Below, one piece after another: positions 26,574-35,585 of a stretch of DNA of 64,000 bases (within the stretch, counting starts at the first letter, position 1; the number at the start of each line of letters is the position of its first letter). The DNA lies in the NCBI RefSeq assembly GCF_051251085.1, contig NZ_JBPCZH010000006.1:62001-126000 (forward strand), written 5' to 3'. A program made the position numbers and the translations under genes. This stretch comes from Cernens ardua. Its GTDB lineage: Bacteria > Pseudomonadota > Gammaproteobacteria > Pseudomonadales > Halomonadaceae. The notes below the pieces were generated by a model. That model did no database searches. It was given only the letters and a program-made list of their open reading frames with translations, and was not told the origin of the DNA.

Positions 26574-27394
26574 ACCTCGGTCTCACCTGATGACAAGGTC
26601 ACTACGTCGTCGCCATTGAAACGATAAATATCCATGGCCAGTACTCCTGCATCTATCCCCGCATCAATGCGCTGAGCACCCAAGGTGTCATTACCCGCGG
26701 CCCCCATCGCAAAATAGAGTGGTAATAAATGTTCATCAGTGGGATGTGCACGTTCTGCAAAGGGTGCCTGTTGCCGATAATCCAGCAAGGCATCAATGTC
26801 ATTGCGTTCCAATGAGTGTTCAATCCACTGAATAAATGGCAATACATAACCCGCATCACGCGATTCGTGGCCGCCAAACACATCCCTTAAATTATGGGTA
26901 ATACTTCCCGAACCTATCAGCAATATGCCCTCTTCCCGCAAAGGGGCCAATGCGCGCCCCATTCGATAATGATGCTCCGGACTCTGATGAGGCTGAATGG
27001 AGAGCGGGATAACGGGAATATCCGCTTTCGGATAAAGCATCGTGAGCGGTTCCCAGACACCGTGATCGAACCCTTGGTCAGGATTGACATGTGCCTCTAG
27101 CCCGGCCTCATTGAGTAATGAGGTAATGTGTCGGGCAAGCTCAGGAGCTCCCGGTGCGGGGTACTGCATTTCATAGAGCGCCTGAGGGAAGCCTCCGAAA
27201 TCATGGATGGTCGCCGGATGTGACGCACCACCAACGACGGGAGAGGTTGTCTCGAAATGTGCCGAAGCCACCACAATCGCGCGGGGAGGCGCTATGGAAG
27301 CGGCTAAAGCCTTGAGCCGTTCTCCGACGATACCCGGATTCAAGGCCGTCATGGGGGAACCATGAGAAATAAATAAAGAAGGAAGATTAGCCAT
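26570..27394 (-). CDS. ygiD: DODA-type extradiol ring-cleavage dioxygenase (YgiD-like)
   Basis: A 274-residue class III (LigB-type) dioxygenase with a single mononuclear metal site: His in FISHGSP, His in SAHFET, His in FDHGVWEPL and His in GSITHNLRD. E. coli YgiD has the same length and opens L-DOPA at 4,5. It begins a run with an esterase and DoxX. A LysR regulator gene lies 578 bp upstream on the same strand. The natural substrate is unknown, perhaps a catechol. Confidence 0.9.
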   Translation of the reverse strand: MANLPSLFISHGSPMTALNPGIVGERLKALAASIAPPRAIVVASAHFETTSPVVGGASHPATIHDFGGFPQALYEMQYPAPGAPELARHITSLLNEAGLEAHVNPDQGFDHGVWEPLTMLYPKADIPVIPLSIQPHQSPEHHYRMGRALAPLREEGILLIGSGSITHNLRDVFGGHESRDAGYVLPFIQWIEHSLERNDIDALLDYRQQAPFAERAHPTDEHLLPLYFAMGAAGNDTLGAQRIDAGIDAGVLAMDIYRFNGDDVVTLSSGETEV

Positions 27395-27971
27395 CGTATG
27401 CTCCTGCTTTCAGGTACTTCGTTGACCTGTTTCTACCCAGAGTGTTGAGCAGATGAGGGTCAGGAAGATATGAGTCAGATCAATGAGTCAATCCTGTACG
27501 CAATAAACCAGCGACAGTGCACATTGGGTAAGGAGTATCTGTTTCCTACAACTCCTTTATCGTTGTGCCTATCATATCGCTGGATTTCTCCCAGATAATC
27601 CCCCGTGAGCCCATATCAGTTTTTCCATATTGGAAAAAATAAAGGTTGATTCCTTCAGAAAGCGTCATCACAAAGAGTGATGAGTCATCATGAGCCCCCC
27701 CTGAAAATCGATCATGGCAAACAGCCATTCAAGCAAACAATGACAAGCCCCCACCGTGCAATAATGGGACGTAAACGAAGCTAACCACAAAAGGCAATCG
27801 TGGTGGAAAGGCTGGATAAAAATAAAAGAGGTGGAGTCGAAAAAGCCTGTACGCAGGGAAATGGATGGGAAATTCGCACACTTAAGGGCATACGAGAAGT
27901 TATGAGGAAAAAGCAATGCCGTCATTTCACACGAACGTAACAGTGCCCTTCAAGTATTCTCAAATATTACG
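27395..27971. other. Intergenic region upstream of the YgiD-like operon
   Basis: 577 bp with no supported gene. It contains the perfect dyad TGATGA-G-TCATCA at 27678-27690, a candidate binding site for a regulator. Two minus-strand frames (27546-27728, 27668-27925) have no family features. Confidence 0.45.
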
Positions 27972-28877
27972 TCAGGAATGTTCCCACGCCGGTGATTCAG
28001 GAAAGAAATCGACCAGAAAATCTATCAAATGACGTATACGTGAAGGTAAAAAACGATTGGAGGGATACATGATATATATCCCATGCGTGGAAATTTCGTA
28101 CGCCTGTAATAGCCTCACGACGCTGCCCTCTGCCAGCGCATCACTCGCTACGAATGCGGGGACATGTGTAATGCCAATACCTGCTTTGGCGGCACTCAAA
28201 CAGGCATCCGCATTGGATAACCGCATTTTGCCTTTGACGTGGACACTAAACTCCGTATCTCCGTTGATAAAGCGCCATGTATTGGGTTCGCTAAAATTGG
28301 TATCGACAATACAGACATGCTGTTTCAAATCATTGGGCTCTTCAGGAATTGAATGACGGTTGAGATATTCAGGAGAGGCTACCGTCACGATTCGAGCAGG
28401 ACATAACCGTCGAGCAATCAGGTTACTATCGGAAGGCATACCGATACGAATAGCTGCATCGAAGCCTTCCTCGACAAGGTTGACCAGGCGATCAGAAAAG
28501 TCCACTTCAAGCTGAATGTCAGGATAGGCCAAGGCAAACGCCTCCAGGGCAGGTGTTAATTGCCCAATCCCAAACGATAAGGGTGCTGTCATTCGCAAGC
28601 GACCCGATGTACTGCCGGTTGACTGTTGGATAGTGCTATCAAGCTCATCAAGTTGCTGAAGAATCGCCTGAATACGCTGGTAATAAAGCTGACCTACGTC
28701 GGTGGGCGATAATGCACGGGTCGAGCGAGTCAACAATCTGACACCCAACTGCTGTTCCAGACTCGTTACCAATTTGGATGCCTTGGCTACACTAACGCCC
28801 TGTTGTTGGGCTGCACGTGAGAAGCTGCCGCTTTCCATAACCGCAACAAACATTCGATCACATTCGATTCTTTCCAT
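27972..28877 (-). CDS. LysR-family transcriptional regulator
   Basis: A 301-residue LysR regulator. The N-terminal helix-turn-helix spans about 17-40 (SFSRAAQQQGVSVAKASKLV). The effector domain starts near residue 90 (GRLRMTAPLSFGIGQL) and has the typical strands LEVDFSDRLVNLVEEGFDAAIRIG. It belongs to the large YafC/DsdC-like subgroup that often controls neighbouring oxidoreductases. The YgiD-like operon downstream is the most likely target, although the genes are co-directional and 578 bp apart. Confidence 0.92.
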   Translation of the reverse strand: MERIECDRMFVAVMESGSFSRAAQQQGVSVAKASKLVTSLEQQLGVRLLTRSTRALSPTDVGQLYYQRIQAILQQLDELDSTIQQSTGSTSGRLRMTAPLSFGIGQLTPALEAFALAYPDIQLEVDFSDRLVNLVEEGFDAAIRIGMPSDSNLIARRLCPARIVTVASPEYLNRHSIPEEPNDLKQHVCIVDTNFSEPNTWRFINGDTEFSVHVKGKMRLSNADACLSAAKAGIGITHVPAFVASDALAEGSVVRLLQAYEISTHGIYIMYPSNRFLPSRIRHLIDFLVDFFPESPAWEHS

Positions 28878-29100
28878 CGATTACCCTTGCACCTGAGGCG
28901 TTACAGCCACCCTTTCAGCATAAACACATTACTGGTCAGCCCACTAGCATACATCGGCGTTATCAAAAGCAATTATCTGCCTTGATGCAAGAACCTTTAT
29001 ATCATGGATAGATATCGGCGTACCTGAAGGCCTTACCCGGTAACATTCAAGCACTGGGAAAAGTAACTCCAACAGTAAATACAATATAGCGATCACCCAT
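28878..29100. other. Intergenic region, no gene seen
   Basis: Region between the LysR start and the porin terminator. No frame with family features and no clear regulatory dyad. Confidence 0.5.
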
Positions 29101-29134
29101 GAAAAAAGCCTGCCGAAGAGATCAGCAGGCCTTT
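29101..29134 (-). terminator. Terminator of the porin gene
   Basis: GCCTGC / GCAGGC stem with an 11-nt loop, flanked by A/T runs so that the minus strand ends in TTTTTTC. It lies about 65 bp past the porin stop. Confidence 0.85.
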
Positions 29135-29199
29135 CTATTGCTTACCTGTACCAATGATGTAAAGGCATCATGATTCTTCACATCATCCCGGAGTAGCTC

Positions 29200-30618
29200 T
29201 TAGAACGTGTAGGTTGCAAATAGCTCAACCAACTGGGACGTACTGCGGTGCCCTCCTGAATAGGCCTGCTGAGCCCCTTTGCCCGGAGAAGCAATGCCAT
29301 ACACACCTGACAGGGAGAGGTGCTGAGTGATGCTCCAGTCCGTATATAAATCAAGTTCAGAAGCAAAATTGCCTTTACGTGCACCCGCTGCAGACGGGCT
29401 CTTGTAGTCGAAGTTGTAGGCAATAACACCTGCATCCAATGACTGGGTCGGCTGCATGGAGAATTTCAACATGTTCACCTTCATATTGGTATTGAAGAAC
29501 ATGTACTCACCGGCAATCTCACCGAAGTACCACGTTCCCCAACCGCCGGCGAAGGAGTAGAAGAGCGGATCATAGTTCTTGCCATACTGGGCATAACGAT
29601 AGGAAACCGCAGGGCTCCAGGGTGCATCGAAGGTATAGGTCGCTTGCCCGAACCAACCAGTACTGCTCACATGATGAGCTGTTTTGCCATTGTGTTCATA
29701 GACATACTGCCCCGCCAAAGAGAGCCCTGGCAATGTATCAAAGGGGCGCCCTTTTGCACGCAGGTTATAGACATTCATACCATTACGATCGCCCACGTTA
29801 CTGTTGTAAACGTGCATGTAGGCCGCACCAAACTGCGCACGCTGCCCCATCGTGTAATCGAGGTTCACCCCATTGGCGGAAGTATTTTCATCCGGCACAC
29901 GCTGAGTATGGCGGAAATGAGGTTCATACTGATGATCTTTTAAGTGGAAAAGATCTACATGCCAGTTGCCTGTATTCAATGTGGCAACGGCAGTGGACTG
30001 GAAGGCGACGCTGGGCCCAATGTAGAAAGCGCCGTATTTTCCTTCATCGGTAAAGCCATCACCGACAAGGAAACCATCGCCAAAGCGAAACGCCTGACGT
30101 CCGAAAGAGAAGGACAAGGCATTATGGCCCAGCGATTCATTCAGAAGATCGCCGCTTCGCCATCCTAAATAAGCGCGATCCAAACGGGCATGCTCAGGAT
30201 GATCGGGAGTATCTCCGTCCGGATCACCATCCGAATTACCTCGGGTCATACTGTAGGAGCCCGCCAAACCGCCAAAGAGCTCACCTCCGTTGGGGATATC
30301 CCACTCCGCGCTCAGGGAAGGAACAACAGAGGTCTCCCACCATGCAGGGCTTTTGTGTCTATTGTAGGCACGGCTACCGAAATTGACATCATGCGTACCG
30401 GCGCCAAAGCCATAAAGTGACAATCCACCATTGATATGAAGACCAAGGGATTGATCGCTGAAAAGAGGAATATCGGTATCAGGCAACCAGATACCATCAG
30501 GTGTGCTATTTATCTGTGTAATGTCCGCTTTTGCAGCGAACGATAAGAAGAGGCCTGTAGAGCCAACTACAGCCAGTATCGGCAAGGCGAGAGAACGGCG
30601 ACCGAAAGAAGTACCCAT
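29200..30618 (-). CDS. Outer-membrane beta-barrel porin (alginate-export/OprD-like)
   Basis: A 472-residue outer-membrane protein. The signal peptide ends near AAKA-DITQ. The mature part is rich in alternating aromatic strands and Gly/Asn/Asp turns and ends in Phe, the outer-membrane insertion signal (LFATYTF). The segment LSFSFGRQAFRFGDGFLVGDG and the repeated YxYxxxG strands match the alginate-export or carbohydrate-porin type. An acidic loop DGDPDGDTPDHPEH lies near residue 130. The substrate is unknown; its location beside ssuD would suit uptake of sulfonates, but this is inference. Confidence 0.8.
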   Translation of the reverse strand: MGTSFGRRSLALPILAVVGSTGLFLSFAAKADITQINSTPDGIWLPDTDIPLFSDQSLGLHINGGLSLYGFGAGTHDVNFGSRAYNRHKSPAWWETSVVPSLSAEWDIPNGGELFGGLAGSYSMTRGNSDGDPDGDTPDHPEHARLDRAYLGWRSGDLLNESLGHNALSFSFGRQAFRFGDGFLVGDGFTDEGKYGAFYIGPSVAFQSTAVATLNTGNWHVDLFHLKDHQYEPHFRHTQRVPDENTSANGVNLDYTMGQRAQFGAAYMHVYNSNVGDRNGMNVYNLRAKGRPFDTLPGLSLAGQYVYEHNGKTAHHVSSTGWFGQATYTFDAPWSPAVSYRYAQYGKNYDPLFYSFAGGWGTWYFGEIAGEYMFFNTNMKVNMLKFSMQPTQSLDAGVIAYNFDYKSPSAAGARKGNFASELDLYTDWSITQHLSLSGVYGIASPGKGAQQAYSGGHRSTSQLVELFATYTF

Positions 30619-31084
30619 GAAAATCCCTTAATGTCTTTTTTATCCAGCTACTGCTAATGTATGGCTTGTAACTGTTATCGATGATGGTTCACTACAGATT
30701 GTCTTTTTTATAATGATGGACTAACGATAGCAGACGTTATTATTTCATAAGAATAAAATATATACATTATCGATTTATTTTCCACTTCTGATGCGTGTTG
30801 GAAATCCAACATCCTTTCCGGCTTTTCGCTGCATTCCCAACAACACTCACCACCAACGAGACATATATCCCGCGTAATCGTGGGTCTGAGGGAGTGGCAC
30901 ATGCTTTGCTAGCTTTATATATACCCAACAAGGCAAACAGACCGGGCACGTAAATATATCCAGTTAACAGAATTTCAAATGTGGACTGAAGCTTTGACTT
31001 TTTCGATTGTCCGTGCCGTTATTCATGGTCTTGAACGATAGCCTGAATGTAATCGCAGGATAGATACTATAGATAGGAACCACT
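30619..31084. other. Divergent intergenic region between porin and ssuD
   Basis: 466 bp, AT-rich, holding the promoters of both genes. No gene is supported. The best candidate for the shared sulfur element (GTTA-N4-TGG near 31018) fails at several positions. Confidence 0.45.
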
Positions 31085-32245
31085 ATGCCTTCTGACAACA
31101 AGCCTCTAGATTTCCTCTGGTTTATTCCCGGATCAGGAGACGGCTTTTACCTGGGAAGCGATATACGCCAACGCCCACCGGAACCCGGATATTTCAAGGA
31201 ATTGGCTCAGGCAGTAGATCGTCTGGGATATTCTGGCGTACTGATTCCCACCGGTGCTTCATGTGAAGAGTCATTCATATTGGCCGCCAATCTGGCCGCC
31301 AGCACTAGCCGACTCAAGTTCCTTGTGGCCATTCGCCCGGGGGTGGCGTCTCCAGCCTATTATGCACGCCTAAGTTCAACGCTGGATCGTGTTTCACAGG
31401 GGCGGCTACTGCTCAATATTGTGGTGGGCGGAAACTCACGTGAGCTGGCAGGAGATGGTGTCTTTTTGCCTCACGATGAACGCTACGACTTTGCCAAGGA
31501 ATTTTTTGATGTATTCAATCCTCTGATTGAAACAGGAGAAGCAAATCTGGATGGTAAATACGTCAAGGCACAGAACGCCAGACTAACGTTACCACCCGTT
31601 CAGGAACCACGTCCGCCGATCTATTTCGGGGGGTCATCCGATGCTGCGATCGAGTTTTCTTCAGGTTTTGTTGATAAATATCTGACGTGGGGAGAACCGC
31701 CGGCACAAGTGAAAGAAAAAATTGATCGTGTGAAAAGCGCTGCGGAGAAAAAAGGCCATACCGTTACCTTCGGCATTCGACTCCACTTCATTGTACGTGA
31801 AACCGATGAAGAAGCATGGGCAGCAGCAGATAAACTGATTGAGCACCTTTCCGATGAAACAATTGCCAATGCACAGAAAGCATTACGCGACCAATCGGAT
31901 TCTGTTGGCCAGCAGCGAATGTTCGATCTTCACAATGGACGCCGAGACGCGCTTGAGGTTTCTCCCAACCTCTGGGCAGGGATCGGGCTGGTACGCTCAG
32001 GTGCGGGAACGGCATTGGTCGGCTCTCCGGAGACAGTAGCTGAACGGCTTCGTGAATATCAAGCGTTGGGCATCGATACAGTCATCGGGTCAGGTTACCC
32101 CCATCTCGAAGAAGCCTATACGGTAGCCGAATTACTCTTCCCCGAACTGGGGATTGAATCGCCGTTGGACAGAATACGTTCGTCCTTCGGAGAAGCCAGC
32201 GTCTTTGGTGGTGGGGGGCACGCGGGAAACGTTCGAAACCAGTAA
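31085..32245 (+). CDS. ssuD: FMNH2-dependent alkanesulfonate monooxygenase
   Basis: Cleaves C1-C10 alkanesulfonates to the aldehyde and sulfite using FMNH2 and O2, for sulfur supply. The 386-residue sequence shows the SsuD hallmarks: FLWFIPGSGDGFYLGSDIR, GYSGVLIPTGASCEESF (with the conserved Cys), RPGVASPAYYARLSSTLDR, LLNIVVGGNSRELAGDG and YFGGSSDAAIEFS. It is closely similar in layout to E. coli SsuD (381). The flavin reductase SsuE and the ssuBC transporter are not in the window. AGGAAC lies just upstream of the ATG. Confidence 0.95.
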   Translation: MPSDNKPLDFLWFIPGSGDGFYLGSDIRQRPPEPGYFKELAQAVDRLGYSGVLIPTGASCEESFILAANLAASTSRLKFLVAIRPGVASPAYYARLSSTLDRVSQGRLLLNIVVGGNSRELAGDGVFLPHDERYDFAKEFFDVFNPLIETGEANLDGKYVKAQNARLTLPPVQEPRPPIYFGGSSDAAIEFSSGFVDKYLTWGEPPAQVKEKIDRVKSAAEKKGHTVTFGIRLHFIVRETDEEAWAAADKLIEHLSDETIANAQKALRDQSDSVGQQRMFDLHNGRRDALEVSPNLWAGIGLVRSGAGTALVGSPETVAERLREYQALGIDTVIGSGYPHLEEAYTVAELLFPELGIESPLDRIRSSFGEASVFGGGGHAGNVRNQ

Positions 32246-32270
32246 TATTTGAACGCAAAGCACTAATCAC

Positions 32271-32299
32271 ACCATCGGTGGATATTATTCACCGATGGT
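32271..32299. terminator. Hairpin between convergent ssuD and hxlR-type genes
   Basis: Perfect 10-bp stem ACCATCGGTG / CACCGATGGT with a 9-nt loop. It overlaps the last codons of the HxlR gene and could end both transcripts, but has no T-run. Confidence 0.5.
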
Positions 32300-32713
32300 T
32301 GTCCAGCGTTCCATCATGAGTGGTAGATGCAATTCAATCCAGTCAGTCAGTGATTTGACATGCTGAGCTGCCTCTTTCCCCAAAGGGGTCAGACTGTATT
32401 CCACTTTAGGGGGAACCACCTGATGCTCCACACGCCTTACCAACCCATCGCCTTCCAGATGTTTGAGCGTTTGGCCCAACATGCGCTCACTGATCCCTTC
32501 TATACTTCGACGTAGCTCACTGAAACGATAGGTACCAGAGGCCAGCTTCAGCATAATCAAGACACCCCACTGGCTGGTAAGATGCTTCAGGATACGCCGG
32601 CTTGGGCATGCGGAAGCCAGCACATTGCCAACAGCATCATTTTCCACCAGCGTGCCATTTCCTGTCGTTGTGCTCGCTTCTGTTATAGCCTGTGTATGGA
32701 GAGCTTCGCTCAT
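32285..32713 (-). CDS. HxlR-family redox-sensing repressor (YtfH/QorR-like)
   Basis: A 142-residue winged-helix regulator of the HxlR family. Cys36 (ASACPSRR) lies just before the first helix, where YodB, QorR and HypR carry their redox-active Cys. The recognition region is FSELRRSIEGISERMLGQTLKHLEGDGLVRR. The start at 32713 has GAGG 8 nt upstream; nine earlier codons are in frame but unrelated. It is divergent from the QorB-like gene, as ytfH is from ytfG/qorB in E. coli, and a strong dyad lies between them. Confidence 0.9.
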   Translation of the reverse strand: MSEALHTQAITEASTTTGNGTLVENDAVGNVLASACPSRRILKHLTSQWGVLIMLKLASGTYRFSELRRSIEGISERMLGQTLKHLEGDGLVRRVEHQVVPPKVEYSLTPLGKEAAQHVKSLTDWIELHLPLMMERWTTIGE

Positions 32714-32786
32714 GGTGTATACCTCATCATGAATTATCAACTTAACGTAAGCTGCCAGACATTATAGCACGAACATTTTTGTAGGT

Positions 32787-32803
32787 ACTTACAATTAGTA
32801 AGT
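32787..32803 (+). promoter_or_regulatory. Operator of the HxlR/QorB-like pair
   Basis: Perfect dyad ACTTAC-AATTA-GTAAGT, 43 bp before the qorB-like start. A second related dyad CTTA-ACG-TAAG lies at 32741-32751, next to the hxlR side. Confidence 0.7.
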
Positions 32804-32846
32804 TTTGTGAATAGAATGAATTCACCATACATGAAGGAGCTGAACA

Positions 32847-33698
32847 ATGATTGCAGTCACAGGTGCCAACGGCCAGCTCGGCCGCCTTGTTGTAGAATAT
32901 CTACTGAATAAAACAACCAAAGAGAACCTCCTTGCGCTCGTTCGCTCACCTGAAAAGGCAGCGGATCTAGGGATTAGTACACGCAGCTTCGACTATGATC
33001 TTCCCGAAGAGCTACCCATTGCATTGGCGAATGTTGATGTACTGGTACTGATTTCATCCTCTGAGGTAGGCAAGCGTACGCAACAGCATCGCAATGTGAT
33101 CGAAGCCGCCAAAAAAGCCCAGGTAAAACGTATTGTCTATACCAGCCTGCTTCATGCCGATACCTCTGTAATGCCTATACTGCCGGATGAGCACAAGGCA
33201 ACCGAGACTCTGATCAAAGAGTCAGGTATCGACTACACCATTCTGCGTAATGGGTGGTATACCGAAAACTACACTGATAGTGCCCCATCAGCGGTTCAGC
33301 ATGGCGCATTGCTCGGTAGTGCTGGCGACGGCAGGATTTCCTCAGCGACACGTTCCGATTATGCGGAAGCGGCTGCAGTGATCGCCACGACCGCCCATCC
33401 TGACAAAAAGATCTATGAATTGGCCGGTGACCATGCCTATACACTCAGTGATCTGGCCGAAAAAATTTCGCAGGCGTCAGGCAAGGATGTTCCTTACGTT
33501 AATCTTCCTGAAAACGAATACGCAGAAAAACTGGTAGAGGCCGGACTGCCCAAAGACCTGGCGGGTGCAATTGCTCAATTTGATATCGGTGCATCCAAGG
33601 GTGCACTCTACTCTGACGACAAGTCGCTCTCCAAACTCATTGGTCGCCCAACGACACCACTGTCGGAAAGCGTGCAAGCTGCTCTTGATAATCAATAG
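32847..33698 (+). CDS. qorB: NAD(P)H-binding quinone oxidoreductase (QorB/NmrA-like)
   Basis: A 283-residue atypical short-chain dehydrogenase of the NmrA/QorB family, which reduces quinones or related electrophiles with NADPH. The N-terminal nucleotide loop is VTGANGQLG. Further landmarks are VKRIVYTSLLHAD, ILRNGWYTENYTD and YELAGDHAYTLSDLAEKIS. Length and layout match E. coli QorB (286). AGGAG lies 8 nt before the ATG. It is expected to be repressed by the divergent HxlR protein until thiol oxidation. Confidence 0.9.
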   Translation: MIAVTGANGQLGRLVVEYLLNKTTKENLLALVRSPEKAADLGISTRSFDYDLPEELPIALANVDVLVLISSSEVGKRTQQHRNVIEAAKKAQVKRIVYTSLLHADTSVMPILPDEHKATETLIKESGIDYTILRNGWYTENYTDSAPSAVQHGALLGSAGDGRISSATRSDYAEAAAVIATTAHPDKKIYELAGDHAYTLSDLAEKISQASGKDVPYVNLPENEYAEKLVEAGLPKDLAGAIAQFDIGASKGALYSDDKSLSKLIGRPTTPLSESVQAALDNQ

Positions 33699-33821
33699 GA
33701 CTTGAGAACCGACAGGCCTGGATGAGTAGGGCCTGGTGATAGCTGCTGGACAGAGGTTCAGATAAAATCTGAAAAATATCCTCTGCGTGGCCTACTCTGT
33801 TCCAGTCTGCATTCAGAATGC

Positions 33822-33858
33822 AAAAAAGGGGCGATGTCGTTTGGCATCGCCCCCTTTC
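33822..33858 (-). terminator. Terminator of the ilvIHC operon
   Basis: GGGGCGATG / CATCGCCCC stem with an 8-nt loop and A-tract/T-tract flanks, about 60 bp past the ilvC stop. Confidence 0.9.
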
Positions 33859-33917
33859 ATTTCAAGATGCGTATTTTTTCTACGCAGCTTCAGCTTTACA
33901 AGCCAGCAAATGTTTGA

Positions 33918-34934
33918 TCAGTTCTTGCCTTTATCAACCATTTTGTTTGCTTCAATCCATGGCATCATCGCGCGCAGTTTACTACCCACTTTTTCGATCT
34001 GATGCTCGGCATTGATACGACGTTTGGCCTTAAGCGTCGGGAAGCCGGACTGGTTGTCCAGAATGAAGTTTTTCGCAAACTCACCATCCTGAATGTCTTT
34101 CAGAACACCACGCATGGTTTCCTTGGTTTCGTCGGTGATGATTTTCGGCCCGGTCAGATAATCACCGAATTCAGCGGTATTGGAGATAGAGTAGCGCATG
34201 TCGGCCATACCGCCTTCATACATCAGGTCAACAATCAGCTTGAGCTCATGCAGACACTCAAAGTATGCCATTTCAGGTGCGTAACCTGCTTCTACCAGGG
34301 TTTCGAAACCAGCCTGAACCAGTGCCGTCACACCACCGCAGAGAACAGCCTGTTCGCCGAAGAGGTCAGTTTCTGTCTCTTCCTGGAAGCTGGTTTTGAT
34401 GATCCCTGAACGCCCTGCACCGATGGCGCTCGCGTAAGACAAGGCGATATCCTGAGCCTGACCGGATTTATCTTGGGCAATAGCGATCAGGCTCGGTGTA
34501 CCCCCACCCTGTGTATACGTCTGGCGTACCGTGTGCCCGGGGGCTTTCGGTGCGATCATGATAACGTCCAGATCTTCACGTGGCTCGATCTGTTGGAAAT
34601 GGATGTTGAAGCCGTGTGCGAAGGCCAGTGCTGCACCTTCTTTCAGGTTCGGCTCTACATCACGATAATAAATCTGTTTCTGTAGTTCATCAGGCGCCAG
34701 AATCATGACTACATCGGCGTCTTTCACAGCTTCAGTCACTTCCGCTACTTTCAGGCCCGCCTGCTCGGCTTTCTTCCATGAAGGAGAGCTTTTACGCAGT
34801 GCAACAGTGACGTCTACACCTGATTCCTTCAGATTGTTGGCATGCGCATGGCCCTGTGATCCGTAGCCCAGGATGGTTACTTTTTTACCCTGGATGAGAG
34901 AAAGATCACTGTCCTTATCGTAATAAACCTGCAT
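33918..34934 (-). CDS. ilvC: Ketol-acid reductoisomerase
   Basis: Converts acetolactate and acetohydroxybutyrate to dihydroxy acids with NADPH, in valine and isoleucine synthesis. 338 residues, class I (short) form. The NADPH motif is GYGSQGHAHA and the phosphate-binding stretch is RKSSPSWKKA. The metal-binding EETETDLFGEQAVLCGG and SNTAEFGDY are intact. The start at 34934 (MQVYYDKDSDLS) has AGGTG 7 nt upstream; a GTG three codons earlier is not used. It follows ilvH as the last operon gene. Confidence 0.97.
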   Translation of the reverse strand: MQVYYDKDSDLSLIQGKKVTILGYGSQGHAHANNLKESGVDVTVALRKSSPSWKKAEQAGLKVAEVTEAVKDADVVMILAPDELQKQIYYRDVEPNLKEGAALAFAHGFNIHFQQIEPREDLDVIMIAPKAPGHTVRQTYTQGGGTPSLIAIAQDKSGQAQDIALSYASAIGAGRSGIIKTSFQEETETDLFGEQAVLCGGVTALVQAGFETLVEAGYAPEMAYFECLHELKLIVDLMYEGGMADMRYSISNTAEFGDYLTGPKIITDETKETMRGVLKDIQDGEFAKNFILDNQSGFPTLKAKRRINAEHQIEKVGSKLRAMMPWIEANKMVDKGKN

Positions 34935-35093
34935 TATCTTCACCTTTTCTTCGTCAATGCCTATGCATGTAAGCGTATTTTGCCAATAGTATGTGACTAG
35001 TCAGCGCAGCCGATTGGATTTAACCTCGGGGCATATACCGGCGTTATGTTGCACGCCGGCGTTGCTGATCAATTTTTCAAATGCGTTGCTGTT

Positions 35094-35585
35094 TCAGGGG
35101 GTGAGTGTACGTTCACCACGAGAAATCCCTGACACTCCGGTACGAGCTACTTCCAGAACTTCCAGAGGCTTCACCGCCTGAAGGAAACCATCAAGCTTTT
35201 CGGCATCGCCGGTAATCTGAACGGTATAAATGCTGGATGTTACATCGACAATCTGGGCGCGGAAGATGTCCACCGTGCGTTTGATTTCCTCACGATCATC
35301 ACCTACCGCCCTGAGCTTTACCAGCATCAGTTCACGCTCAACGCGCCCCCCTTCCTGCAGATCAACCAGTTTGACGACATCGATCAGCTTGTTGAGATGC
35401 TTGGTGATCTGTTCAACCACTCGTTCATCCCCTGTAGTCGTGACTGTCAACCGGGATAGGGACTGGTCTTCAGTAGGCGCAACGTTAAGTGTTTCAATAT
35501 TGAAATTGCGTTGAGAAAACAGTCCGACAACACGTGACAGTGCACCGGGTTCATTCTCGAGCAAAATTGAGATGATATGGCGCAT
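35094..35585 (-). CDS. ilvH: Acetolactate synthase small subunit
   Basis: Regulatory subunit of acetohydroxyacid synthase, needed for full activity and for valine feedback. 163 residues, with an N-terminal ACT domain MRHIISILLENEPGALSRVVGLFSQRNFNI and a C-terminal regulatory domain (DIFRAQIVDVT, EVARTGVSGISRG). Its length matches E. coli IlvH (163). The start codon touches the last base of the ilvI stop, so it is coupled to the large subunit. Confidence 0.97.
   Translation of the reverse strand: MRHIISILLENEPGALSRVVGLFSQRNFNIETLNVAPTEDQSLSRLTVTTTGDERVVEQITKHLNKLIDVVKLVDLQEGGRVERELMLVKLRAVGDDREEIKRTVDIFRAQIVDVTSSIYTVQITGDAEKLDGFLQAVKPLEVLEVARTGVSGISRGERTLTP

Noticed and set aside
27668..27925. 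85-codon minus-strand frame upstream of the YgiD-like operon
   Set aside because: No ribosome binding site, unusual residue composition, no recognisable domain.
31018..31040. Possible fifth sulfur element upstream of ssuD
   Set aside because: Only GTTA and TGG fit; several defined positions of the core mismatch.
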